A stretch of 15,290 bases of DNA from Clostridiales bacterium (GCA_019417795.1 DXUR01000030.1:1-15290), one strand, 5' to 3'; shown: positions 1 to 8,966, numbered from the stretch's first letter. Notes: generated by a model not told the origin, from the sequence alone. A program made the numbers and translations.

Positions 1-25
1 GTATTATTTTATATCTTAAATTCAT
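1..25 (-). CDS. Start of an unidentified gene, cut by the window edge
   Basis: An ATG (complement of 23-25) begins an open frame reading MNLRYKII before the window ends. An AGGGGG-type ribosome site overlaps the stop of the YukD-like gene and lies about nine bases upstream of this ATG. The spacing of 13 bases after the preceding stop matches the other joins in this operon. Eight residues are too few to identify the product. By position it should be the next gene of the YukD/FHA locus, where a type VII secretion component would be expected, but that is inference. Confidence 0.55.
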
Positions 26-38
26 CTTACTTGGCCCC

Positions 39-293
39 CTATTCTGTGTAGTTGATAACACTGCCGTTTCTCAATCCGAACTCCATTAAGGATTTATTCC
101 CCCTAAGAAGTGCTATAGGGTTTTCGGCTTTTAGATAACAGTTTTTAATATTGGTTGTATCAATTCCAAGATCATACGCGCTATTGAGTGCCACAACGAA
201 CTCATTTGCTGAAATATTTAGTGGCACCTCAATGTCTGCGGTTATGTTTTTCTTTGTTAGATTTAATACAATTATTGCGGTTCCTTTGCTCAT
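39..293 (-). CDS. YukD/EsaB-like ubiquitin-fold small protein
   Basis: This 84-residue protein has the length and pattern of the YukD/EsaB family, small cytoplasmic ubiquitin-like proteins of Firmicutes type VII secretion (WXG100/Yuk/Ess) loci. What is visible: a hydrophobic first strand (TAIIVLNLTK), a second strand (ITADIEVPLNIS), a helix (ANEFVVALNSAYDLGID), and a C-terminal segment SLMEFGLRNGSVINYTE that matches the usual 'L...G(L/I).NGs.l' ending. No di-glycine tail and no membrane segment are seen. The ATG has a GAGAGGT ribosome site seven bases upstream and follows the ATPase stop by 12 bases, so it is co-transcribed. In the family the role is accessory to or regulatory for secretion and not conjugative. 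Family assignment is from pattern recognition; a generic ubiquitin-like protein is the alternative. Confidence 0.72.
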   Translation of the reverse strand: MSKGTAIIVLNLTKKNITADIEVPLNISANEFVVALNSAYDLGIDTTNIKNCYLKAENPIALLRGNKSLMEFGLRNGSVINYTE

Positions 294-305
294 TTATTTC
301 ACCTC

Positions 306-1364
306 TCAAATAATCAAAAAAGCTGTTCTTTGAATACTGCTCTCCTTAGATAAATCATCAGGCTTCATCCCCTCGTAATGATTAAAATGCTCAATGTAAT
401 CACTAATCGTGAATTTCAGTGAAACATTAGGGGAGATAAGAGCGTTGTCTTCATCCTTATCAAAATCATTACAAACAAAGATATACTTTTCTGCATTCAC
501 TCCGTTAATATTGGCCACAAGAATATTGGTGGCTAGGACAGATGCAAGGCTTTGATTTAGAACGACAACAACCTTATCTGCAAGATTAAAGAGCGCTGCC
601 TTATCTTCATCAAATGTGATATCTGCATCTACCACTATACAGTCATAATCTCTGCTTTTTTTAGCAGAAATGATAATTTTCTCAAAAACCGAGTAACTCA
701 AGCCTAAAGACATAAGCGCAGCCTTAAAGGGTGGGAGGTAGCTAAAAAGCTCTTTCCGAATAACATGCTTAATGTCTGAATAGATATTCTCCCCGGCAAT
801 AGCAAGCTTTGCATACACATCGGATGCAGCAATCGCAGAGTGGTTTTCGAGCATATGCTGAAACACCTGCAAACGAGCTGCGTTGATGTAGAGAACACGC
901 TTATAGTTCTTAGTCAAAGATGCACTAACACCCATCGCAACAGTTGTTTTTCCAGTACCACCACTAGCAGAATAAAACAGTATTACTTGAGTATCTTGCT
1001 TTAAAGACATGCTGATTTTCAACACATCTGCACTCTTGCCAGTGATCTCATTAAAGATTTCCTTAATGCTTGTATATTTAAAAATATAATTAACATTCAA
1101 GTCGGCTGTCCGATCTTCCTCATACTGCTCGGTCATAACAAAAATATGAGAAATGTTGTGACGCTGCATTGCTTGACTGTATAGTTGCTCTGAAACAATC
1201 AAAATATCAACTTGTTGAGGTGCAGAGAATAGCGTGTCGAAGTATTCTTTATCAGTAATAATTTCAAGGTCTACTTTCTCAAAAAAATCTTCAACAAATT
1301 TTAACTGCAGCGGGATAATGTAGTTAATATCGGTATCTGCAACAATAATTCTTGGCTTAGCCAC
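306..1364 (-). CDS. CpaE/TadZ-like ParA/MinD-family ATPase with N-terminal pseudo-receiver
   Basis: This 352-residue protein has two parts. Residues 1-115 resemble a receiver domain (RIIVADTD start, QVDILIVSEQ strand, FVMTEQYEED) as in CpaE/TadZ proteins; no convincing conserved phosphoacceptor site is evident. Residues 125-345 are a P-loop ATPase: Walker A SGGTGKTT at 134-141, a Walker-B-like strand DCIVVDADIT at 241-250, and the strand KVVVVLNQS at 264-272. In the deviant Walker A the signature Lys before GG is Ser, as in many CpaE-like proteins. Family members position secretion or pilus machines at the membrane or pole. The start is GTG, chosen because AGGAGGGG lies six bases upstream; it follows the FHA gene by 13 bases. 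No pilus genes (tadA, flp) are in view, so a localising or energising role for the YukD-associated system is inferred. Confidence 0.78.
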   Translation of the reverse strand: MAKPRIIVADTDINYIIPLQLKFVEDFFEKVDLEIITDKEYFDTLFSAPQQVDILIVSEQLYSQAMQRHNISHIFVMTEQYEEDRTADLNVNYIFKYTSIKEIFNEITGKSADVLKISMSLKQDTQVILFYSASGGTGKTTVAMGVSASLTKNYKRVLYINAARLQVFQHMLENHSAIAASDVYAKLAIAGENIYSDIKHVIRKELFSYLPPFKAALMSLGLSYSVFEKIIISAKKSRDYDCIVVDADITFDEDKAALFNLADKVVVVLNQSLASVLATNILVANINGVNAEKYIFVCNDFDKDEDNALISPNVSLKFTISDYIEHFNHYEGMKPDDLSKESSIQRTAFLII

Positions 1365-1377
1365 AATTCGCCCCTCC

Positions 1378-2307
1378 TTATCCTATGCTCACCTGAAAAT
1401 CGCTGTTTGCCAAGCGAATTATATCGCCGTTATTAATTGGATAAGGCTGATTTGGCTGCAGTCGGATTTTATTCACATATGTGCCGTTTGCACTTTGCAA
1501 ATCAGTAATCGTGTACTGATTACCTTTTCTATTTATGCGACAGTGAGAACGGCTAATCATCTTGTTGAAATCAATAACGCCATCGCAGAGTTCGGCTTTT
1601 TTGCCAATGATAAATGAATCCTTGGTAACAGTAATTTCAATGCGAGTAGGGGCGTTCATAGCTATAATGCGTAACAAACCGGAACTTTGTTTTCTTTCGT
1701 TAACATCAGTCTGATCAATATGAGACTGTCCATTATTCGTGTTTCTTCCCCCCTTGATACGGGCATACAAATTTTCTACGCTAAGCGTACCATTCGACAG
1801 ATCCGCAGAAAACTGCATGGTTTTAGAGGTTGAGAGCGTGGATACTCCGGAAATAAGCTTTATAAGCCCAGTCCTAATTTCGTTTTCAAAACTCGAATTG
1901 TCATCATAAATGTGCAAGCTAAGCGGCAGGTATACCAAACTAACCTTGTGAGTTGCAGGGTCTACATAAATGCGTTCAAACGAGATGTCAATATTCTGAC
2001 AGGATAAAAAGCCGTTATGTTTGACTTCAATAATATCCGAAAGCAAATTCGACACGATAGTCAAAAAACTATCTGCATCTAATGTCGGGATCATGGAAGC
2101 AAATGATTTTAATCCCTTAGTTAAATAATACAGTTGCACACTCCCGTTATACGCCATCTTCATGCATTTGACAAAGCAACTACTTGCTTGGCTTTGCAGG
2201 ACCTTATACTCTGTAGACAAGAAGGCATTATTGTCGCTTAAAATATATGCGAAATTAGAGCCGCACTCCATTTCCTTTATGTAGTTATTATCAATTAAAA
2301 CATTCAT
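1378..2307 (-). CDS. DUF6382-like / FHA-domain protein (second copy in locus)
   Basis: This 309-residue cytoplasmic protein has no signal peptide or membrane helix. Residues about 10-155 form an N-terminal domain resembling DUF6382 (landmarks LYYLTKGLKSF at 59-69, then FERIYVDPATHKVSLVYLP at 110-128). A similar domain occurs in the other FHA protein of this window (11796-12974), so the two are paralogues. A polar linker (about 185-205) leads to a C-terminal FHA domain (about 222-309) with the phosphothreonine-binding landmarks IIGKK (233-237), SRSH (252-255) and SANGTYVN (272-279). The usual Arg of the first motif is Lys here. FHA domains bind phospho-Thr peptides, so the Ser/Thr kinase upstream is the likely writer. 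It lacks the acidic TGLL motifs of its paralogue. It begins the second block of the locus, after a hairpin at 2402-2431, with a GAAGG-type ribosome site. Confidence 0.85.
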   Translation of the reverse strand: MNVLIDNNYIKEMECGSNFAYILSDNNAFLSTEYKVLQSQASSCFVKCMKMAYNGSVQLYYLTKGLKSFASMIPTLDADSFLTIVSNLLSDIIEVKHNGFLSCQNIDISFERIYVDPATHKVSLVYLPLSLHIYDDNSSFENEIRTGLIKLISGVSTLSTSKTMQFSADLSNGTLSVENLYARIKGGRNTNNGQSHIDQTDVNERKQSSGLLRIIAMNAPTRIEITVTKDSFIIGKKAELCDGVIDFNKMISRSHCRINRKGNQYTITDLQSANGTYVNKIRLQPNQPYPINNGDIIRLANSDFQVSIG

Positions 2308-2445
2308 ATTAGCTTTACCTTCTTACAGTTCTTTCCATTTATTACAAGTTGGAGCACATAGATATGTGATGTGATTCAACTTCTAATAAATAGTGTTGGG
2401 CCTCCCGTGCAGGATTTCTCCTGCACGGGAGCCACACGAATTTAA
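2308..2445 (-). promoter_or_regulatory. Intergenic gap separating the two gene blocks
   Basis: This 138-base gap is by far the longest between genes of the minus-strand series, where other joins are overlaps or 3-30 bases. It holds the strong hairpin at 2402-2431 and then AT-rich sequence upstream of the second FHA gene. A promoter for the downstream block would fit here, but I see no convincing -35/-10 pair (TTGAAT is present without a good -10 at the right distance). Read-through from upstream is equally possible. Confidence 0.3.
2402..2431 (-). terminator. Strong hairpin after the giant surface-protein gene
   Basis: Two perfect 13-base complementary arms (2402-2414 and 2419-2431, CTCCCGTGCAGGA and its complement) enclose a four-base loop. 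The hairpin starts 14 bases past the stop codon of the 1837-residue protein. The sequence following it on the minus strand is only moderately T-rich (CCCAACACTATTTATT), so termination may be partial. It probably lowers expression of the FHA/ATPase/YukD block relative to the upstream genes, or stabilises the 3' end of the upstream mRNA. Confidence 0.6.
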
Positions 2446-5400
2446 TTACTTTTCTTTATTCTTTTTGCGCTTAGATGTTACCAGGAACCAGATGGCAGCG
2501 GCCAGGACGATAACGCCGCCAATAGAGCCCCAGAAGAGAGCGGTATTTGCATACCAGCGGACGAAGAAGTTGCGAGAAACAGTAACTTTGTTAAAGAACA
2601 CATATGTACTGTTTTCGTTGTCGGCGGAATGCTCCTTGAGGAAGTCATCGGAATCCGTGTCGGTCACATTGCCTGCAAGGTCTGTTACCTTGATACGAAC
2701 CTTCTGAGCTGTTGTGCTGTCCTGCTCATCAATATCGAAGCTGCCGGTAAAGTTATAGGTATTATCGGCAATTTCTTTTTCGGTAAGCGTTTGAATTGTC
2801 TTGCCGTTCACGGTAATTTCAATAGATTGCAGACCGCCGACATCAACTACGGTATACTTGACATTCAGCTTGCCATCTACGATCTTATCTCTGTCAGCAA
2901 TTCTCTTATCCAAATTGACAATGTTTCTGATCTCGGGTGCAACGGAGTCTACAGTGAAGTTCATCGAATCAATAATTTCCTTGCCCTGACTGTCGATCGA
3001 GTTGTCCGGCACGCTGGTAGACTCATTCTCAGCGGAGTCATCTGTAGCGTACTTAGAGGTTAGGGAAATCTTGTAAACGCCATCCTGAGCAAAGTTCGCT
3101 GCCTTGATGGTGTAAGTGTACTGATACCAGCCGCTTTGGCCGATGCCGGCTGCTTCATTGACCGCCGGATCGCTCGTGTAATCCACATCAACATTTTCAC
3201 CGTCACGGGTAACGAGGATATTCAGGGAGCCGGCCAACAGTTTGTCCGCATTGTACTCCGTGATAACTAGGTCAGAACCAACGGATTGCACATACTGACC
3301 GCCGTCCTTGATCAGTTCGACCAGCGCATCACTGTACTCGTACACAGAACCGAAGCGATTAACAGTAAATGTATACTCTTCGCTTTCCTCGTTGCCGGCC
3401 TTGTCGACCATCTTTAATGTTAATGTGTAAATGCCGTCGTTTTGGACCAGTTTTTTGAAGGTATCAAACGTACCCGAAGCGCCCTGCGCCTGCTCAGACA
3501 AGCCTTTAATGAACTCGGCGGTAACATCGACATTCTTTTCGCCCAATCGAGTGCGCACAAGTTTGACCTCACAGGAATCATAGTTCACATCGTTCAGCGA
3601 AATGGTCGGGATCACTTCATTCTTATAAGCGCCGCCGTTTTTAATGCCGCCAATTGTCGGCTTCTCGATGGTTTGGTCAATGACAAAGTCTTTGCCTGCA
3701 ACGCTGTTGCCGTAGTTGACCGCCGCACTTTCATTGCCCGCCATATCCTTGACCGACACATCGAAGGTATAGTCGCCATCTCTGTCAAATACGATGTCTG
3801 CAGTGTGTACATCGCCGCTGTGGGTCCAGGATGCGGCGGGGATCGCGATTGCAGCTCCGTTCAGCGCTGCTGTCTGTGTGAAGGTTACACGAGTTACATC
3901 GAAATTATGTTCCGTTACAACAACGGTGGCCGTGCGAGGCGCCGCAAAGTACTTGTCGTTTCTTGCGTCGTTGTTGTTGTAGCTCACAGAGACAACAGGC
4001 AGCGTCTTATCAACAGTAAATTCCGTAGGAGCAACGCTGTTACCATATCGGGCACCTGCACATGCGTTATCCGCAAGGTCGGTATAGGCAATATCAAATG
4101 TGTAATCTCCGTCGGCGCTATAGGTGACAGTTGCTGTCCATTTGGTGTTATCTTGGTTCCCCGTGCCTTTGGTATTCCGCCATTCACCAATGGTCGGGAT
4201 TACACCGTCAGTATTTGTGATAGCAATCTTTACATCTTCCTCTTTGAAGTTTCTTTCGGTAACAACGATGGTTGCAGTTCTATCAGCTTTAAAATACTTT
4301 GCATTGTCAGCGCTGTCATTGTCATAAAATACATCAATTTCAGGATCGGTGATATCAATCTTAATGTCCCCAACCTTTGTTGTGGATGTATGAACATTGC
4401 CGGCGTTATCGATGGCCGTAATCAAAACAACAACATTGTTAGAATTAAACTTAGCCTTATCGATAGTAATGGAGCCAGTCCAGGAACTGATGAGGCCATT
4501 ACGGTCTGGCACGCTGCCAGCACTCAAATTAAATGTGTTCTCTTCAATGGCATTGATATCGTCAGCCTTGATGACATACTTAATTTCCCTAATGCCAGAG
4601 TAAATACCAGTATCAGTCTGAGTTCCTGCACCGCTATATTTCGGCTCAACAACCTTAAAATCAACTTTCACTGTGTCATCTTTGTTGTAGATACCATTTG
4701 CGTTAGCGGTCGGAAGTTTGATATCAATTTCAGGAGAATATCGATCACCCCCGGGAGCTTTGTCATCCACAATTACGCCATTCGAGGACAAGTAAATGTC
4801 TTTTCCGGCTTTGTCTACAACATGGACATAAACAATAAACTTCTCGTTGGGAGCAACCTCAAACTCAAATGTATCTCTGTTCGCATCCAGCCCCTTGGTA
4901 GAATTACTCCAGGTGATTCCGGGTGCCGTAATATCGGTTACGATATTTTCAGTTCTGAAATACTCGATGTAGTCGATGCCGCTCAAATCGTCTGTGGAGG
5001 TTGCGGAAACCTTTGCAGCGCTGTTGGACCAACGGCCATTATAATCAATAGCGGTACGGACCCCATCGCCTTTGGCAGTCGCCCATGTTTCCGCCCAAGA
5101 TTTATCTGCAAATCCCTCAATTGTCAAAGAAACGTTCGGCGCAGTCTTATCAATGGTAAACTCCGTAGGTGCCACAGAAGTGCCGTAACCTACGCCGTTA
5201 TTGGCATTACCGGCCTTGTCTACGCATTTAACATCGAATGTGTAGTTTGCATTGGCACTGAAAACCATGCTAAGAGTATATTTATCCTCGCCCTTACTCT
5301 CCCAATTCGCCGGGTCCTTTGCATATGCGGCATAATCCGGGATATTTACATCCTTTCCATCTGCATCCTTTGCAGTTACTGTTACATCAACTTTTTCAGC

Positions 5401-7959
5401 ATCAAAATTGTGCTCAACGACCTCGATTGTAATCTCTCTATCATTCTTGAAGTATTTATCGTTCAGTGCACTGTTGTTTTTAAAAGATACATTAATTACG
5501 GGCGGTGTATCATCATATACAAAACCATCCGATGACGCATAGGTAATGTTGCCAGCCTTATCGACCACCTTTGTGTATACGACATAGTCATTGTTTCTAT
5601 TAAAGGTTACGGTGGTTCCTGTAGTCCAAGCGGAGTCTTCCAAATTCTTTACAGAATCGAGCGACATTCCGACATTGCTTACATAATAAGACACATTTTC
5701 GATGCCGCTATTGCCTGCTGCATTTGTGTCCGATTCATCTTTAGCAGTAATAGTAACTGTCTGTGTGGTATTAAAGAATCTGTCATATGCGCCGAAGGAG
5801 ATAGTGTTTAAGAACGATTCCCAAATGTTATCCTCATTAAGCTTCACAGATACAGTCGGAGCGGTTTTATCAATATTGATGTCGCCAACCAAAATCTCAC
5901 TGGTATATCCTCCGCCTATTCTATCCGCTTTCAGGAATACTTTGTAATCGTGCTTGCTGTCAGTAATTTTGATTTCAGAAGCGAAGGTGTCATCATTTTC
6001 GTCGGATGTAGCAATTTTATAGCCCTGCTTTGGCTTAATAATGACATCATAGTTGTACCAACCGTTAGTTGTGGCAGCTTCCGTGCCAGGGTCGCTAGCC
6101 TTTACAATGGTAAACGGATCTTCAGGTGTTTCAAGATTGGAAATTACAAAATCAACAGAAGTTAAAGATGCATTAATTACATAATTAGAAGCATCTTTGC
6201 CAATCAAGCTCGCTGTTGCGGTGTATTTACCGGGACGCTTTTTTGCGCCGTCGACTTTAACACTTACATCGTCACCGTCAAAAATCTCGCCATCATTTAT
6301 TACAGCGGTAGGCTTCTGCTGATCTCTATTATGAGTAAGATTTGTATCGGACCAAGTGATAGTTACTTCCTTGGGATTGATAGTAAACAACTGAGTCTTA
6401 TTGGACTTGATGACATAGTTGTCCTTATCAGTTCCGCTCAAAATAGCTTCAGCAGTGTAATCAACGCCGGCACTTTTCTTTTCACCAGATACCAAAACAG
6501 TTACATCGTCTTCATTGATAACGCCGGAAGTAATTGATGCAGAAGGCTTTTGATTTTGCGAATTATAAATCAGAGTAGTATCAGACCATGTAATGGCAAC
6601 CTCTTTTTGATAGATTTCAAAATCGTAGGACTGAATTGCCTCTGCCCATACAGCGTTTGCACCGCACACAACCCTTACAGTGTACTTTCCTGCCTTGGAA
6701 GGAACACTTGTATTCCAGTTGAGTTCGCCTCTTTCAGCGTATTCGATCTTAACAGTTGAATAATCGCCTTTATCAATATTATACTCCGGAGTCGCTGCTG
6801 TTTCGCCATAGGTCCAGCTTGCAATGGAAAGAGTAATCTTTCCGTTTTCCTTTTCCTTAGTTGCAATAGCTGCGACAGTACTTACAGCAGAAGTATAGCT
6901 TTCCGTTTCACTTACGCGCGCATAGAAATAGTATGTTTTACTACCTTCAAGCCCGGTAAATGTTGTGCTGCTTTGCCAGTTCGTCACCTTGGAAGGATCG
7001 TCTTTATCAGCCTCATCGACAACATAACCATACTCCACAGCACCATCGCCCACCGTAGGAGTGACTTCTTTTAGAGTAATTGATGTTTGTGTGGCTTCAC
7101 CGGAAATCGAAGGTGCCTCAATGCTGCTGTGGGCTTTACCGACAGCAACCTTAATAAGCACGTTATCAATAGTGTTATAATTATCTGTGTCAGAAGGTGT
7201 AAATGTTGCTTTAAATGTATTTTCTCCAATTTCGCCTACAGATTCGGTTTCATCTTTCCAAGTAAATCCTGCGGGGAGGGCAACATCAGCCAAAGTCTGA
7301 CCGTATTCCGCTGTCAATTCTGTAGGTACAGTAAATACCGGGGTTCCTTTAACAATCGAAAACTCAACAAATGCAGTGGTTCCAGATACGGTAATGCTTG
7401 CGGTATATGAACCAACAGCCTTAGGCTCAGCATTGTATGTAATTTCTGGAGCATCGTTACCGGTAGCAGTTTTCCACTCAACTGCGCCATCGATCGTCGC
7501 TGCCTTTACAGTGCCATCATACTCCAAATTGGACGGAGCTGCGATTGTGATGGATACCTTTCTCCCCTCTAAATTACAGGTTCCTGCACTGCCGCAAGTT
7601 GCAACAAGGGTTTTATTATCATTTTCAACGCTGTACACGAATTCACCGTGTGCGTGAGGCGGATTGCAAATTAAGCAATCGGCATCACCATCACCTTGGT
7701 TATGAACCAAATATGCATTCTCAATGTTACTGCGAACGCACTCGTCATTATCGCAGACAAGATAGTGCTTACCATCTTCCTTGGAATTGTCAAACCATTG
7801 TAATTTGCCGCTGCAATTTGTCTCCTGGCAATTGCCCCCTGCCTCGAAGGGCAGAGCAAAAGCCGTTATTGTTGACATCGGGACCATTGCAATCAACATA
7901 ATTACGGCAAGCGTTACGGCTAGCACTCTATCGAGCAGCTTAGTTCTACTTTTGTCCAT
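2446..7959 (-). CDS. Giant exported Ig/MBG-repeat surface protein, membrane-anchored
   Basis: This 1837-residue protein has a signal peptide (basic start, hydrophobic core 12-28, likely cleavage after AFA at 35) and a single C-terminal helix (about 1810-1828) followed by SKRKKNKEK. No LPXTG sorting motif is seen, so it should stay in the membrane with its body outside. Residues 44-128 hold eight Cys in CxxxxC, CxxxxC, CxxC and CxxxxxC pairs, like zinc ribbons or disulfide knots. Next come a YDG/Big-type repeat (about 205-275), an FN3-like domain (about 280-365), two MBG-like repeats (about 450-605, each opening KEV(A/T)ITWSDT), and a long array of Ig-like modules with DKAGN and 'DKTAP' signatures (about 700-1710). 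Three of these share a YFK/A..R..(T/I)(I/V)VV(E/T)E(H/R)NF core. It is an adhesin-like or cell-envelope-spanning protein; partner unknown. A GGAGAG site precedes the ATG and the gene follows its neighbour by three bases. Confidence 0.85.
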   Translation of the reverse strand: MDKSRTKLLDRVLAVTLAVIMLIAMVPMSTITAFALPFEAGGNCQETNCSGKLQWFDNSKEDGKHYLVCDNDECVRSNIENAYLVHNQGDGDADCLICNPPHAHGEFVYSVENDNKTLVATCGSAGTCNLEGRKVSITIAAPSNLEYDGTVKAATIDGAVEWKTATGNDAPEITYNAEPKAVGSYTASITVSGTTAFVEFSIVKGTPVFTVPTELTAEYGQTLADVALPAGFTWKDETESVGEIGENTFKATFTPSDTDNYNTIDNVLIKVAVGKAHSSIEAPSISGEATQTSITLKEVTPTVGDGAVEYGYVVDEADKDDPSKVTNWQSSTTFTGLEGSKTYYFYARVSETESYTSAVSTVAAIATKEKENGKITLSIASWTYGETAATPEYNIDKGDYSTVKIEYAERGELNWNTSVPSKAGKYTVRVVCGANAVWAEAIQSYDFEIYQKEVAITWSDTTLIYNSQNQKPSASITSGVINEDDVTVLVSGEKKSAGVDYTAEAILSGTDKDNYVIKSNKTQLFTINPKEVTITWSDTNLTHNRDQQKPTAVINDGEIFDGDDVSVKVDGAKKRPGKYTATASLIGKDASNYVINASLTSVDFVISNLETPEDPFTIVKASDPGTEAATTNGWYNYDVIIKPKQGYKIATSDENDDTFASEIKITDSKHDYKVFLKADRIGGGYTSEILVGDINIDKTAPTVSVKLNEDNIWESFLNTISFGAYDRFFNTTQTVTITAKDESDTNAAGNSGIENVSYYVSNVGMSLDSVKNLEDSAWTTGTTVTFNRNNDYVVYTKVVDKAGNITYASSDGFVYDDTPPVINVSFKNNSALNDKYFKNDREITIEVVEHNFDAEKVDVTVTAKDADGKDVNIPDYAAYAKDPANWESKGEDKYTLSMVFSANANYTFDVKCVDKAGNANNGVGYGTSVAPTEFTIDKTAPNVSLTIEGFADKSWAETWATAKGDGVRTAIDYNGRWSNSAAKVSATSTDDLSGIDYIEYFRTENIVTDITAPGITWSNSTKGLDANRDTFEFEVAPNEKFIVYVHVVDKAGKDIYLSSNGVIVDDKAPGGDRYSPEIDIKLPTANANGIYNKDDTVKVDFKVVEPKYSGAGTQTDTGIYSGIREIKYVIKADDINAIEENTFNLSAGSVPDRNGLISSWTGSITIDKAKFNSNNVVVLITAIDNAGNVHTSTTKVGDIKIDITDPEIDVFYDNDSADNAKYFKADRTATIVVTERNFKEEDVKIAITNTDGVIPTIGEWRNTKGTGNQDNTKWTATVTYSADGDYTFDIAYTDLADNACAGARYGNSVAPTEFTVDKTLPVVSVSYNNNDARNDKYFAAPRTATVVVTEHNFDVTRVTFTQTAALNGAAIAIPAASWTHSGDVHTADIVFDRDGDYTFDVSVKDMAGNESAAVNYGNSVAGKDFVIDQTIEKPTIGGIKNGGAYKNEVIPTISLNDVNYDSCEVKLVRTRLGEKNVDVTAEFIKGLSEQAQGASGTFDTFKKLVQNDGIYTLTLKMVDKAGNEESEEYTFTVNRFGSVYEYSDALVELIKDGGQYVQSVGSDLVITEYNADKLLAGSLNILVTRDGENVDVDYTSDPAVNEAAGIGQSGWYQYTYTIKAANFAQDGVYKISLTSKYATDDSAENESTSVPDNSIDSQGKEIIDSMNFTVDSVAPEIRNIVNLDKRIADRDKIVDGKLNVKYTVVDVGGLQSIEITVNGKTIQTLTEKEIADNTYNFTGSFDIDEQDSTTAQKVRIKVTDLAGNVTDTDSDDFLKEHSADNENSTYVFFNKVTVSRNFFVRWYANTALFWGSIGGVIVLAAAIWFLVTSKRKKNKEK

Positions 7960-7962
7960 AAT

Positions 7963-8442
7963 CTAATCTCTCCTAACATTTGTTTTGTGTTTTATATAAA
8001 TGTAATTGATTCCATTCAACATGCAGTGCATCCCAAATGAAAACAAAAACATGGAAACAAAAAGGAAACAAACCGTTGTACTCCACCTTAGAAAGCGAGC
8101 AACTATAAACGCAATCAGTGAAACAAACATCATCGCATCCATAATTACAGCCTCTTTATTTTGGAAGAAGTGTATTAGTCCAAGTTTTTTCAGTTCTCCA
8201 TATCGCTCATTGAATGATGGACTGCGCCGCCTTGACCTGTTAATTTTAACCACCATTCTGACAGTTGAAATAAATGCAATCCAAAATAAGGCGCCATCCA
8301 TATACATTGGTATTTTTGTGCTAGTCTTAATTTCGTTGACAATAGGCATCAAAAAAACTGAAAGCGATAACGCTATTAATGCTATGGTATAATAGCGTAG
8401 CATTTTTTGCTGACGGCAGTAAGATCTGCGTGCCCAATCCAT
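7963..8442 (-). CDS. Small integral membrane protein of unknown function
   Basis: This 159-residue protein is not recognised. It shows about four hydrophobic helices: roughly 15-35 (LRYYTIALIALSLSVFLMPI), 47-65, 101-116 (MMFVSLIAFIVARFL) and 120-140 (TTVCFLFVSMFLFSFGMHC). A basic loop (KINRSRRRSP, about 67-76) between helices two and three should face the cytoplasm. The ATG shares one base with the upstream stop (TGATG), with an excellent AAAGAGGTG ribosome site inside the end of the preceding gene, so translation is coupled. The position between the motif protein and the giant surface protein suggests a membrane partner of one of them; that is inference. Confidence 0.75.
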   Translation of the reverse strand: MDWARRSYCRQQKMLRYYTIALIALSLSVFLMPIVNEIKTSTKIPMYMDGALFWIAFISTVRMVVKINRSRRRSPSFNERYGELKKLGLIHFFQNKEAVIMDAMMFVSLIAFIVARFLRWSTTVCFLFVSMFLFSFGMHCMLNGINYIYIKHKTNVRRD

Positions 8443-8963
8443 CAGATCACCTCTTTGGTGTGGACAAGCATTACCTCTTCAATCATTTCGAGCTGTTTGC
8501 CACTGGAATGAGCAGGAAACTTACGGGGCAAAGATGCAAGAGGTGCTGTTGCATTGTCATCGACCAGCAGGCCCGTTGTTTCGGAACCGAGAATGCCGGT
8601 TGCCTCATCAAGCATGCCTGTTGCTTCCGATTCAAACCCATCCGCTTTGTTCTCTGTCAACAAACCAGTCTCCGGCTTTCCATCATGGGGAGTTCTTTGC
8701 GACTTGTCCGGCTTGCCTAAGTTCGGTATTGTTCCAGTCAGTTTGCCGCGTTCGGCATTGATCCTGCTTTCTTTGTAAGATTTAGTGCCAGTTTTTTCGT
8801 TCGCTGCGCGCATCTTCGCAATAGATTTTTTCGCTGTTCTGCCTGAAAGATCACCGATAACTGTCGGAATCTTGAAGAACAGCCAGAAAAACACCGCAAG
8901 GACTAAACACGCACCGGCAATCACGAAAGAGATAACTGATAGGGTCTGCAATGTTTGTGCCAT
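8442..8963 (-). CDS. Membrane-anchored protein with four Thr-Gly-x-Leu motifs (candidate FHA ligand)
   Basis: This 173-residue protein has one N-terminal helix (about 8-30, ISFVIAGACLVLAVFFWLFF) and then a basic segment with IGDLSGRTAKKSIAKMRA (36-53), so the rest should be cytoplasmic. Residues 98-133 contain four copies of acidic-x-Thr-Gly-x-Leu: Thr99 (ETGLL), Thr115 (EATGML), Thr122 (EATGIL) and Thr130 (ETTGLL). The same motif occurs six times in the FHA protein at 11796-12974. FHA domains read phospho-Thr with selectivity at +3, which is always Leu here. The C-terminus ends in a conserved-looking tail, EMIEEVMLVHTKEVI. It follows the kinase gene by three bases with AGGAGGT nine bases before the ATG. 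Inferred role: a membrane scaffold phosphorylated by the kinase that recruits FHA proteins. No enzymatic motif is visible. Confidence 0.8.
   Translation of the reverse strand: MAQTLQTLSVISFVIAGACLVLAVFFWLFFKIPTVIGDLSGRTAKKSIAKMRAANEKTGTKSYKESRINAERGKLTGTIPNLGKPDKSQRTPHDGKPETGLLTENKADGFESEATGMLDEATGILGSETTGLLVDDNATAPLASLPRKFPAHSSGKQLEMIEEVMLVHTKEVI
8565..8672 (-). repeat. Cluster of four (D/E)xTGxL motif codons
   Basis: This segment encodes residues 98-133 of the membrane-anchored motif protein and carries four short imperfect protein repeats centred on Thr99, Thr115, Thr122 and Thr130. Each has an acidic residue one or two positions before the Thr, Gly at +1 and Leu at +3, while +2 varies (L, M, I, L). 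The repeats are irregularly spaced (7-16 residues), which points to selection on the motif more than to recent DNA duplication. Confidence 0.75.
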
Positions 8964-8966
8964 CTC

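Noticed and set aside
2446..2560. Sortase LPXTG anchor at the end of the giant protein
   Set aside because: The C-terminus has a helix and basic tail, but no LPXTG-like motif precedes the helix; simple membrane anchoring is the better reading.
3442..5535. A 697-codon open frame on the plus strand inside the giant surface-protein gene
   Set aside because: It is fully antisense to a signal-peptide-bearing, domain-rich gene; its translation is Cys/Val/Ile-rich with no recognisable domain. Long antisense frames are common opposite repeat-rich genes with biased codons.
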